NCBI GenBank assembly: GCA_014843695.1
Contig: CM026386.1
Span: 82,690,129 to 82,754,128, forward strand
Source: Archivesica marissinica
Taxonomy: Eukaryota > Mollusca > Bivalvia > Venerida > Vesicomyidae
Reading direction: 5' to 3'
DNA: 64,000 nucleotides
Part shown: piece by piece, positions 54,597 to 64,000 of the stretch
Position numbering within the stretch: the stretch's first letter is position 1
How the letters are laid out: the number at the start of each line of letters is the position of its first letter
Made by a program: the position numbers and the translations under genes
Notes under the pieces: generated by a model
The model's database searches: none
Seen by the model: the letters and a program-made list of their open reading frames with translations, nothing else
Told to the model about the DNA's origin: nothing

Positions 54597-54837
54597 TTAA
54601 CCCTTTCAACACCACAGACCTCTAAATAGACTTACAAAAAGTGTAGATCCAGATGAGACGGCTCGTGACGAGCCGTCTCATCAGGATCTGCACTTGTTGC
54701 CAGTGATATCACTATTTTTAGACATAATTACCCATTTTGATAAATAAACTTGTCCAAATGTGATTTTCTGAATCATTTATTGGTTTATGAATATCATGGA
54801 CCAGTCCATGTGAGTTACTTGGTGTTGAATGGGTTAA
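54597..54837 (+). mobile_element. TTAA MITE family 2, intronic
   Basis: 241 bp with TTAA ends and an intact central palindrome (AGATGAGACGGCTCGTGACG...CCGTCTCATC). Confidence 0.9.
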
Positions 54838-55109
54838 TTGATTGTGGTAAACTTGGTAAATGTACATAATAGAAATAATGTCAATCAATCTTAGAAACAT
54901 AATCAGAGTAAATATCACCGACCTAAGTTAGTTGTTTAGTACACAGTTGTTTAGTACACAATGTAAAACAATAAAGCCAACTAATATGTTAATTATTTTA
55001 AGACTCGCTCCATATGACGAGGAAACAAAACAACAAGCAGATAGTTTTATTATAAGACAGTCTTTAGACAATTGCCAGTAAGCAGACATACATACAAACC
55101 ACCACTTTG
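54838..55109. other. Intronic unique sequence
   Basis: About 270 bp; nothing recognised. Confidence 0.5.
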
Positions 55110-55360
55110 CGTATATTTATCGTCGCTACCGGTTGCCCATATGAACAACGCTTTCTGAAAAGATTAGTCATTTTAGATTTTGGAGGAAAGTGCAATGATA
55201 CAGACAGGGTCTACTCTGGTTCTTTTACGTGCACGGTGTAAAGCACCGACACAAGACCTCAGATTAAAGACCCTACTGAAATACTGATGGGTCAGACGGG
55301 GGATCAAACATGCGATCCCTGGATTCGCAATCCCTACGTGTCACTGGACTACTGACTCCT
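55110..55360 (-). mobile_element. SINE family B, reverse orientation
   Basis: Reverse of the 3' end TATTTATCGTCGCTACCGGT, then body motifs (GTGCACGGTGTAAAGCACCG, CACAAGACCTC) and head (GGGGGATCAAACATGCGATC). Confidence 0.8.
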
Positions 55361-55509
55361 CTATTAACACTGATGACATGTATAAGTATATTAAATACTC
55401 AGAAAAATTGCATAGTCATGGCAGCAGGAAGAGAAGAAAGAGTCATTATATATAAAAGATAGATAGCCACAACCAGAACTCAGGGGGGGGGGGTACAACT
55501 AAACCGTCA

Positions 55510-55750
55510 TTAACCCTTTCAACACCGCAGACCTCTAAATAGGCTTACAACAAGTGTATATCCAGATGAGACGGCTCGTGTCGAGCCGTCTCATCAGGAT
55601 CTGCACTTTTTGCCAGTGATATCATTATTTTTAGACATAATTACCCATTTTGATAAATGAACTTGTCCAAATGTGATTTTCTGATTCATTTATTGGTTTA
55701 TGAATATCATGGACCAGTCCATGTGAGTTACTTGGTGTTGAATGGGTTAA
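55510..55750 (+). mobile_element. TTAA MITE family 2, intronic
   Basis: 241 bp with TTAA ends. The central palindrome AGATGAGACGGCTCGTGTCG...CCGTCTCATC is almost perfect. Confidence 0.9.
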
Positions 55751-56360
55751 TGGGGGAAAAATAAGGGGCAGAATAGCTAGCTAAGATACTACAATAGTGC
55801 AAAAGAACAAGCAATCTACATATACAACACCAAATCACCCAATTACCTTTGGTTCTCAAGCACCAGTCACTGAAAAATAGACACATGTGAAAAATATGGT
55901 GTGTGTTTCGAGTTAATATACGTCTGCCTACCTGAAGGCACTGTGAGGGGCCAAAGGTCACTCACCTGTTGAGGATTGACCCAAACGTGCACCCTTCAAG
56001 TCTCAAATTATAATTGATGCACTGTTGGTTAAGGAAACCAGTTAGATTATGCTTCCAGCTGTTATTGGTAGAGGAAGACCCCCCTGATACCCCTCTTTCA
56101 AATATTGGCGGGCACATGGGTAGAACCACCAACCTTTCATCACATGAAAAAATTCGACACCCCCAGTAGATTCGCATCTACAGTATTGATAGAGCAAGTG
56201 ATTTGAAATCAACGACCATAACAACTCGGTAACGGAGGCCATCTTATTGATAATCAGACATACATAATTATATGCAATTAATTATACAAGAACTTATATT
56301 ATACAACAACTTACCAGTAATATTCTTCCTGCATTATACCTATATATATATATATATTTA
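55751..56360. other. Intronic sequence with splice-like motifs, unassigned
   Basis: About 600 bp. Minus-strand donor-like AACAG|GTGAGTGAC near 55970 and a 23-bp TTTTTCAG...GTAATT interval near 55850 look exon-like, but the encoded peptides match no family I know. Confidence 0.35.
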
Positions 56361-56363
56361 GAG

Positions 56364-56493
56364 GTTATTAAACCGCGGAGGTGGGCCATTTGTGGATATT
56401 GGCGCACCCTATGGAGATATTGGCCCGAGGGCCAATAACGGATAGGTGCGCCAATATCCGCAAATGGCCCACCGCAGCCGTTTAATAACTTCT
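56364..56493. repeat. Palindromic element with about 50-bp arms
   Basis: GTTATTAAACCGCGGAGGTG...GGATATTGGCGCACC and the near-complement GGTGCGCCAATATCCG...CCGTTTAATAAC, around a loop with its own TATTGGCCCGAGGGCCAATA palindrome. It is probably a tiny MITE. Confidence 0.75.
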
Positions 56494-56893
56494 TTGTTGC
56501 ATACATAGCCGTATGTTTCTTCTGCTGTTATTTGCTTATTTCGCTCAGCCATTTTACCGTCAATCGACAACAATCTTGTCAGACAACGATTTTAGTGTTG
56601 CTTCGGAGGCGATGTTTACACAATGTAATTACTATGTTGTTGCTACATGTGACACGTGCTCGTGATTCGTTGGGTAATTAAAATAATATTTGGCCAAATC
56701 CTTGTCAAGAATAATAAATGCAAACAAAGTTATTGATGCATTACCTGTATCCTGTAGCAACATATTTTGCACTATGTCCTTAAAGCGACACTATATGGGT
56801 GGGGAAAAAAGAATTCTACAGATGTCATTTCATATTTTAATATGGTATAATTCCCCCCCCCCAATATTTGCCACAGAATCTTGAGTATTTCAA

Positions 56894-56895
<2 letters not shown>
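56494..56895. other. Intronic unique sequence with a poly-C run
   Basis: About 400 bp including a short C homopolymer near 56853. Nothing recognised. Confidence 0.5.
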
Positions 56896-57315
<420 letters not shown>

Positions 57316-57767
57316 CGTTGTATATGACGTTTGTTGACATAACACAATAATGTAAATAGGGTCAACATCCATGTTTAATGCAATGCGCATATCCTGAATA
57401 AAACGATTTATGGTACAGACTGACCGTTATATCTTACACTTGTGCATATGCATATTTATTTTTTTAGATTAATCTGGTTTAAATGATCTCAAACACTCAC
57501 TGTTGCTTCAGTGTAGTAATTAAAGCATGGAAGTGAAATATATGAAGTCATTGCAATAAAAAGTCATATGTAGTATTATGAAGTTTTGGAGATGAAGAAG
57601 TGTTGTTATAAAAATGTTCAAATGATCGTAAACTTTAAACATGTAGTTAATACCTGATTAGTCTGAATGTTATTCTTTAACATTGCTCAACATAACAGGT
57701 TAGTACATATCAAGTGTATTCTTACTTTGCAACAGGCATCAACAAAATGTTACACAATAAATATTAC
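57316..57767. other. Intronic unique sequence
   Basis: About 450 bp downstream of the poly(A). No exon recognised. Confidence 0.5.
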
Positions 57768-57857
57768 CTTGGCACAAAGTAGAAGTTATCATCTGGGTTG
57801 TCAGCTTGCCATTTATTTATATTTTCACGCAGGTTTTCTTGGTCTTCCGATGAAAAT
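57768..57857 (-). CDS. SWIM-gene exon 5
   Basis: Acceptor GTTGATAG, 90 bp encoding FSSEDQENLRENINKWQADN then PDDNFYFVP, donor AAG|GTAATA. Accepts CA from the previous exon (Gln) and ends in phase 2. 'DNFYF.P' typically precedes the MULE core in such proteins. Confidence 0.8.
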
Positions 57858-58001
57858 CTATCAACATAAATACATAACTAAAACATCACCATAAAACCAA
57901 GCATAAAGTAATCGAACAAGTACACATGTATGTTAGGTATTGTAATTGAATGACTATATCAATTAACAACAGCCAATTTATACTGGCATCAAATACACTA
58001 T

Positions 58002-58418
58002 AGTAACAAGAGGGCCATAATCGCTCACCTGACTATTTTTGACCCTGTGGTCAACTTTCAAAGAGCATTGTACAACGATCAGTCCTATCAAATGTTGCCA
58101 AACTGTGATCAGCGGTTCGCAAGAATATTTTATTTTTAGACGTTGGCCATCTTTTTTCCGCGACAACCTCCATTTTAATAATTTTGAAAAGGCTTCACCC
58201 ACGGACCATAATTATGAAATTTGGCCACGTGGTTTGTGTAAAGAAACATTTTTGAACGACCGTTTGGCGACCATCTTGGATGATAAAATCATTTGATCTA
58301 AGGACCATGGAGGTGACTATAGGCCCAATGGTTACTGAGAAGACGTTTGAAAATGTTCACGGACGACAACAGACACATTGTGGTAACAATAGCTCTTTGC
58401 TCAGGTGAGCTAACGAGG
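58002..58418. mobile_element. Dispersed palindromic-ended element (unclassified)
   Basis: Outer parts are inverted: AGGGCCATAATCGCTCACCT on the left and GCTCAGGTGAGCTA on the right, with inner blocks such as TTGTGGTAACAATAGCTCTT. The GCTCACCTGA/TCAGGTGAGC ends suggest a non-autonomous DNA element. Boundaries are approximate. Confidence 0.5.
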
Positions 58419-58815
58419 AAATGCATGAAATAATAGCACCTCGCTGATCGACTTTTATTTGTATGTATATGATGCCATTGATACACTGTGAGCAAATTCT
58501 ATGTTTAGTATTAAACCTATGCCTTGAATTTTATAATCCCACCAGTGTAGAAATAACATTGTGATCTAAATATAACCTGATATATGTATGCAGTATAAAT
58601 ATTAGGCTCCATATAATTCAATAGCATAATGCAAGCAAAGGCACAGAAACAGTGAAGAGCTTTTGTTCTCATATGATTAGTTTCTGGTTCATATGAATTC
58701 CAGAGCCATGCGATCAACAGTGTATATTTTTTTATTCCAGTGAACACCAAAATGAACTCATTGGATCAGATAATGTTTACTTATGATTATAATGATATAA
58801 TAATTAAACACTAAC
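58419..58815. other. Intronic unique sequence
   Basis: About 400 bp; nothing recognised. Confidence 0.5.
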
Positions 58816-59027
58816 TGTGACATATTCAATGCAGCATACATGTGGTTTCTGAGGCATTTGTTGTTTGGAAAGAATCTGTTGGAGGTAGATGGTGCCCCAG
58901 GAAAATTAGCCTTTGAAAATGAACATATATGGCGTCTCATTTCAGCCACGCTCCTCACACCATCCTCGACCAAACCGTGAATTTTGTTAATAACAAGTTT
59001 GTCAACATTATGAGACAAAACACCAAT
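58816..59027 (-). CDS. SWIM-gene exon 4
   Basis: Acceptor CTGTTTTAG, 212 bp encoding VDKLVINKIHGLVEDGVRSV, AEMRRHICSFSKANFPG and NRFFPNNKCLRNHMYAALNM, donor TCACA|GTTAGT (phase 2). 'RFFPxxKxxRNHMYxA' is characteristic of CARF-like and related MULE-SWIM proteins. Confidence 0.85.
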
Positions 59028-59637
59028 CTAAAACAGTAAAGAAATATATAAATTAAGGCCGCTAATCATTAACTATATTTAATATATGTATTGAACGTCT
59101 GTGCGCTTTTCTTTCGGTGGGCATTTATTAGAGACACTTGTGTTTACTAAATTAAAATTGTCCCAGAAAAATAATAATAAAGAAAACGACATTGAACATG
59201 CATATTCAAGTAAGTGGTGAAAAATGTACCAATCTACACATCTAGTCTCGAAATGCTGCGAAGAAACAGCCGAACAAACTTATTTTTAATCTGTTACTTG
59301 CCAAAAAAGTATCAAAACAATGCCAAATGCTTGTTTTCTGATAAAAATCATTTAGACGATCTAGATTTAATAAGCACAATGGAAAAAGTGAATAAAATAT
59401 TTATCAGAAAGAGTAAATTAATATTCCCGTTTAATTTGATGTCGATCTAATAGTAATACATAATGTTTCAGTAACCCTGTGTGATGTCCCTTGCGATTTA
59501 GAATCGGCACGTAAAATAAACCTCATGTTCTGATGTAATTAGGAAACTGGAAAGTACATTACATGGCTTATCGAGTTCCAAAATTGTAGACAATGAAGCA
59601 ATCTTGTTTCTTTACAAAACTGAATTGAAGTAAATAC
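59028..59637. other. Intron between SWIM-gene exons 3 and 4
   Basis: About 610 bp. A 78-codon plus-strand frame at 59214 has no recognisable motif. Confidence 0.55.
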
Positions 59638-59787
59638 CTCATTGGTGACATGGTTCTTATGCTTGTCCTGGGCCGGCAAGGCGATATAGATACAATGTTC
59701 CCAGGGAACATCTTTATTCATGTCCCTTAAGTCAGCACGAAGCTGCTTTCCTTGCTTCCTTCTAGCCCAGTCTGAGTTATGGTCAAT
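59638..59787 (-). CDS. SWIM-gene exon 3
   Basis: Acceptor TTTATTCAG, exactly 50 codons (IDHNSDWARRKQGKQLRADL, RDMNKDVPWEHCIYIALPAQ, DKHKNHVTNE), donor GAG|GTATTT in phase 0. 'HxxH' at the end (HKNHV) is typical of the region after the CPA motif. Confidence 0.85.
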
Positions 59788-60254
59788 CTGAATAAATGAG
59801 ACATGTACATGTACTTTTAAAAATACAGCAATATTGAAGCTTTAAAATGATCTAGTGTTGTTTTAAAAAAAAAACAATTCCCTTATACAACAGTGTCGTC
59901 AATTTCAGGTTTTATTGCATAAATAATACTGGTTGCTATCGTAACCTATTCCACTTTCTTTTGCATAAAACATTCATTTATACGAAGCTCATTACAGGTG
60001 TGATATTATACAAACAAAGTTTACATCTATAACCTTTTAGATGGTATCATAATTTGGTCAATTTTTTCTCACTTTATGCTAATTAGATTTCACAGACAAG
60101 TACAGTAGTTTCTGTTTATTTTGAGTCCAAATTTGTATCATTTATTTGGATAACGGTAAATTCCGAACCTGTAGTTACGTCATTATACATTGACCCACAA
60201 TGCATATGGATTGTTTGTAAACATCTTTTGATCGTCTGACGAAATGTCTTTATG
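59788..60254. other. Intronic unique sequence
   Basis: About 470 bp; nothing recognised. Confidence 0.5.
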
Positions 60255-60525
60255 CCCAATTACTGTTTAGAATTGGCCAAGATGTAAAAATAGTTGTGAG
60301 ACAGAAAAATGGAGAGGAATATGAGCTGGTCTCTTTGAGATTCATGCTTGGTAGCCTAAACAGGCAGCTCAGAAAACACAGATATGGATATTTCCAGATA
60401 ACAGATAGTGTTTGAAGGAGCACGAACGGCACTGAAGAGCAAACAGCGAGATCTAAAGCAGCAAGGTTTGGGCAACAAGACCAGGGCCGCTGATGAAATA
60501 GAAATGCTCTTCACAAAAGGGGTTC
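60255..60525 (+). mobile_element. DUF3504 / Crypton-type recombinase fragment
   Basis: Plus-strand frame from 60269: IVVRQKNGEEYELVSLRFML, GSLNRQLRKHRYGYFQIT. After a 1-nt frameshift near 60400 it continues FEGARTALKSKQRDLKQQGL, NKTRAADEIEMLFTKGVLG. This matches the DUF3504-type core-binding region found in Crypton tyrosine recombinases and in Crypton-derived host proteins (KCTD1, QRICH1/ZMYM). The catalytic R-H-R-Y part is absent, so it is a fossil fragment, antisense in an intron of the SWIM gene. Confidence 0.75.
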
Positions 60526-61550
60526 TTGGAACAGTTATTATTACCAGTGCTCACAGAAAATATTTTAAACAGACAGGCCCAGGGCTTGTCCCTTTGAAAA
60601 TGGACAGGCAATATAAAGATGTTGTGCTATGTTCAATTGCAGAGTAGCTTATAAAATACGTTTGACAAAGCATTAAAAAAAAATTCTTTCAGATTTTATA
60701 TAAGACAGGACCGACTTGGATTTTGAGGGTCCCGGGTTATCCTATTTTTAGAGGACTGAATACATTGTGGCTGAACAATATACTATACAGTGGTATCAGC
60801 CGAGCACAGAAGCCTTTCACTTTGACCACGAACATGGAATATATACAGCTAAATGAAAGGTACAAATTCAATTCAGTTAAAAATCTATTTTCCCTAAATG
60901 ATTTTAATAATGTAGATTGGAGAGAAAAGTACTTTTGCTGGCATGAGCCCAGTTTGGATATCATTTCTATGACTACAGTAGCTATGAGAAAAAGGACCAC
61001 TGCTTATAAATGTATGAATGTTTTGTCTTGATGACATGATTATTAAAAGCAAAATATTTCCTTAACATTCTTAATTGTTTTCAATATTATAGCAACACAA
61101 AATAATAAATTCTTTCTAAATTAATCAATTTATAATGACGCAAAAATTGTTTTCCCAGCAAATAAATTACTGCAGACTAATTGATTGCAGCCGTACGTTG
61201 GAATTCCACATGTATGTACATCAATAAGTGTGATAATACTAAAAATATATACCAGTTGTACCTTATATAAAGAAGATCAACACTGTCTAACCTGAACCTC
61301 CAAGTCCAATTGCACTTTGGGAGCTTGGCTAATGACTTAAAAGGATTTATGCAATTCCTCTCCCTTTCAGGCTATATTACAGAGCAGGTTAGCATGCCAA
61401 AATAAGGAATTAAAAGCCAATAGGTGCATAACAGTTATTAACCATGACAAGATATGCCTACCGCAGCCACATGTCGTGTTTGGTCCATATGCAAAGATTT
61501 GAAGAACAGCTGTTTCATAACCCTACAGACGACAGAAAAAATATACTTAC
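60526..61550. other. Intronic sequence with unassigned frames
   Basis: About 1 kb. A plus-strand 102-codon frame (60723-61031, starting MRVPGYPIFRGLNTLWLNNI) has no family resemblance I recognise and is probably chance or old element debris. Confidence 0.45.
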
Positions 61551-61661
61551 CCGATAGGAAGGGAATCGCACAACTGACCTAACATGAATAGCAGCTGGAC
61601 AATCCATTTTCTTGGTATTCTGGACCAACTGTCGATTCTGCCCAGCATACTCATGATCAGC
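61551..61661 (-). CDS. SWIM-gene exon 2 (CARF-like motif)
   Basis: Acceptor TTCACTAG, 37 codons encoding ADHEYAGQNRQLVQNTKKMD then CPAAIHVRSVVRFPSYR, donor CGG|GTAAGTAT. 'TKKxxCPAxIxVRxVxRFPxY' is the CARF-type conserved block thought to bind DNA. Confidence 0.87.
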
Positions 61662-62122
61662 CTAGTGAACATGTAAAATATTAACGATTAATGAAAATCC
61701 TAGCAGTTTTCATGGAGATATTTTGTCAAAATTGGAGGAGTGGTGGTGCAGAGCAGTTCAGAATTTGGCTTGCAATTAGTGGATCACTAGTTGGGTGCGA
61801 GTTCAAACTTAGCCAGGACCTGCGTTGTTTCCTTGAGCAAGAAAACGTTATCCACATGGCTTCTTATAGAAGTGACAGTGGTTCCAGGAAGCGGACTCGA
61901 GATTGATCCATTAAGCGTAAAATAAAACCGGCATGGATAGATAAAACCTATTCAACACGAGTGGAAAAGATATCAATATTTATCCCCCTTCTTAAATCAC
62001 TATCTGGAGCAATGACATTCCTTTAGAAGAAGCCTTAAAGTTCTACATCAAACACACAATCTTATGCTGCCAAATATCATCCATTGACGGTATACCATAT
62101 GTAGTACATTGTATGTACAGAC
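61662..62122. other. Intron between SWIM-gene exons 1 and 2
   Basis: About 460 bp; a 71-codon plus-strand frame has no recognisable motif. Confidence 0.55.
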
Positions 62123-62304
62123 CTTTTTTGTGAGCTTTAAATGCGCCACATTCCTTTTCTCAGCTCTATGCCTGTCTGGCCCATGGCAGCACTCCCGCAC
62201 TTGCCCTCCATATATACAAAACGGCACTCCATCATATATCAAGGGCAATTCTTGGCTGGAGTGCTCCTCCCAAAATATTTTATTGGCCATAAATTGTGAC
62301 CTTA
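62123..62304 (-). CDS. SWIM-gene first exon seen
   Basis: Acceptor TGTTTACAG, 182 bp encoding FMANKIFWEEHSSQELPLIY, DGVPFCIYGGQVRECCHGPD and KRNVAHLKLTKK, donor AAG|GTCTGT in phase 0. 'DGxPFxxxGxxxxxCxxGxD' is the typical opening of CARF-like proteins. An exon further 5' should supply the first base of its split codon and the start. Confidence 0.82.
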
Positions 62305-62514
62305 CTGTAAACAGAAAAATGCTGAAATTTCATAATCAATTTTAAATATGCTATAGTATATATATCAAGTTCTAAAATATTGATCAAGAAAACATAACCA
62401 ACGCTGTAATTTCTACATTTAACAGGCATTTTCCCATATACAATTCCTACAATTTCCTGGTAAACCCATACATACAGCTGTAGTTAGTGGGTACAAATAT
62501 TATACTGGTGTATG
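62305..62514. other. Intronic or 5' flank, unique
   Basis: About 210 bp, AT-rich; nothing recognised. Confidence 0.5.
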
Positions 62515-63376
62515 GCGCAGTCGCAGTATAATGCCAGTTATAGACTTCCTGTGAACCGTGAGACCTTACAGATGGCAACAGCTGGACCTACGTATGCCAG
62601 TTATCGCACACACCCAAACCTACATGTACTGGTTGCCGTGCAGTGTAATGTCAGCTATAGACTTCCTGTGAACCTAGACACCTCACAGATGGCAATAGCT
62701 GGACCTACATGTACCGGTTGCCGTGCAGTGTAATGTCAGCTATAGACTTCCTGTGAACCTAGACACCTCACAGATGGCAATAGCTGGACCTACATGTACC
62801 GGTTGCCGTGCAGTGTAATGTCAGTTATAGACTTCCTGTGAACCTAGACACCTCACAGATGGCAATAGCTGGACCTACATGTACTGGTTGTTGTGCAGTA
62901 TAATGTCAGCTATAGACTTCATGTGAACATAGACACCTCACAGATGGCAATAGCTGGACCTACATGTACTGGTTGTTGTGCAGTATAATGTCAGTTATAG
63001 ACTTCATGTGAACATAGACACCTCACAGATGGCAATAGCTGGACCTACATGTACTGGTTGTTGTGCCGTATAATGTCAGTTATAGACTTCATGTGAACCT
63101 AGACATATTACATATGGCATTTTCTGGACCTACATATACCAGTTATCGTCCATACCCCAACCTACATGTACTGGTTACCATGCAATATAATATCAGTTAT
63201 AGACTTCCTGTGAACCACAAGACCTTACAGACGGCAATAGCAAGGCCTACGTATACCAGTTACCGTCCAATACCCAGGCCTACATGTACTGGTTATCATG
63301 CAATATAATGCCAGTTATAGACTTCCTGTGAACCGCGAGACCGTACAGATGGCAATAGCTGGCCCTACATGTACTG
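62515..63376. repeat. 85-bp tandem array with longer variants, about nine copies
   Basis: Unit GGCAATAGCTGGACCTACAT plus GTACTGGTTGCCGTGCAGTGTAATG, TCAGTTATAGACTTCCTGTG and AACCTAGACACCTCACAGAT. Units of 85 bp sit in the middle. Longer units of about 120 bp with an added CCAGTTATCGTCCATACCC part lie at both ends. Confidence 0.9.
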
Positions 63377-64000
63377 CAGGGGTGTGGAGATCTCCAAACT
63401 TTTCACTTGTCCACGCAAAATTAAGACCAAATTTCCAAAGCCGACTTGTCCTTGGAGTCAGGTTCTGACATACGTGTACAGAACATGCACAGCAGAAATT
63501 TGATGTGCTATGAATGTGTGAATTGCCTGCGTTGCGGATGGAACACTGTCCGCAGGCATAGCTGGGTTTGGTAAATATTTTATATACATAACCATTATGG
63601 CGGAATGTTTATATTTCCAACTTCCGCTAACCAATTTGTTAGTTTAAACAGAATGTATTCATGTAGTAAACATGTATACAATGAAATTATGTTTTCTCTG
63701 ATTAGTTCCTTAGATTTATACCAACATTTTATCTACATTTTGTTGTATATAACAAAATGACCACTTTTGAGATAAAAGTATAGAGTTGTAACTGGACTTC
63801 CAGTGATAAAGGATATCCGAAATATTGTGTAGTGTTATTTAATGTTATATGGATCTCCATACTGTTGTGATAGCAAACTGTAATACAATTAAATTTAAAA
63901 AAAAATTTTTTAATCTACTTGTCTGCGGACAACTTAGATGCACAATTCCACTTGTCCGTTTGACAAATGGTACGGGTCGGACGAGTCGGACATACGATTT
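63377..64000 (+). mobile_element. Probable left end of a hAT-type element
   Basis: Starts CAGGGGTGTGGAGATCTCCA directly at the array edge, a typical hAT terminus. It is followed by ACTTGTCC-type motifs, which recur inverted or direct near 63915-63990 (CTTGTCTGCGGACAACTTAG, CGGGTCGGACGAGTCGGAC). No transposase frame is present before the window ends, so boundary and family are provisional. Confidence 0.45.

Noticed and set aside
55962..56177. 71-codon minus-strand frame ending at a donor-like GTGAGT
   Set aside because: Exon-like in shape, but the peptide does not match the MULE core or any family I know, and no acceptor with matching phase was found.

Overview
The window is animal (metazoan) nuclear DNA, most likely from a mollusc and probably a bivalve. 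This is an inference from three things. Host genes are split into short exons by repeat-filled introns. There are many tRNA-headed SINEs whose body resembles SINE domains described from molluscs. The gene set includes a phosducin-like protein, a DUF4485/CEP112-like centrosomal protein and a glutathione S-transferase. Well over half of the window is tandem repeats or mobile-element debris. Most long open frames come from minisatellites and are not genes.

Layout. 1-5055 is a 38-bp minisatellite. 5.3-14.0 kb is a run of SINEs, a foldback element, two TTAA-bounded MITEs and arrays with units of 23, 24, 81, 40, 27 and 77 bp. 14.06-19.34 kb holds three in-phase exons of a CEP112-like gene on the minus strand, with a 38/42-bp array and a TTAA MITE in its introns. 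20.7-25.5 kb holds three truncated LINEs and a decayed Gypsy element that contains a Tc1/mariner scrap. 26.3-28.0 kb is a complete two-coding-exon phosducin-like gene (PDCL) on the plus strand. 28.47-32.8 kb is a mosaic of abutting 28-, 35-, 44- and 47-bp arrays, the last split by a hAT element with an exact 8-bp target duplication. 34.86-41.88 kb is a plus-strand GST gene; its middle exon is split by a 1.03-kb foldback element with an exact 8-bp target duplication. 44-50 kb contains a LINE cut by a Tc1-type element at a TA, and an open frame joining a DXO/RAI1-like N-terminus to a Gypsy-type retropepsin. 50.77-62.30 kb is a minus-strand gene or pseudogene with a CARF-like N-terminus and a C-terminal SWIM zinc finger. 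Two of its exons are split by copies of the same TTAA MITE. 62.5-63.4 kb is an 85-bp array, and a probable hAT end runs off the right edge.

The main theme is mobile elements and minisatellites that sit inside or against coding exons and splice sites. Examples are a triplicated 5' splice site in the CEP112-like gene, roughly 56 acceptor-like repeats directly upstream of a GST exon, three exons broken by non-autonomous elements with clean target duplications, and an apparent host-exon/retroelement fusion. Exon calls were made by eye from splice consensus, phase and family resemblance. No search or alignment was run.
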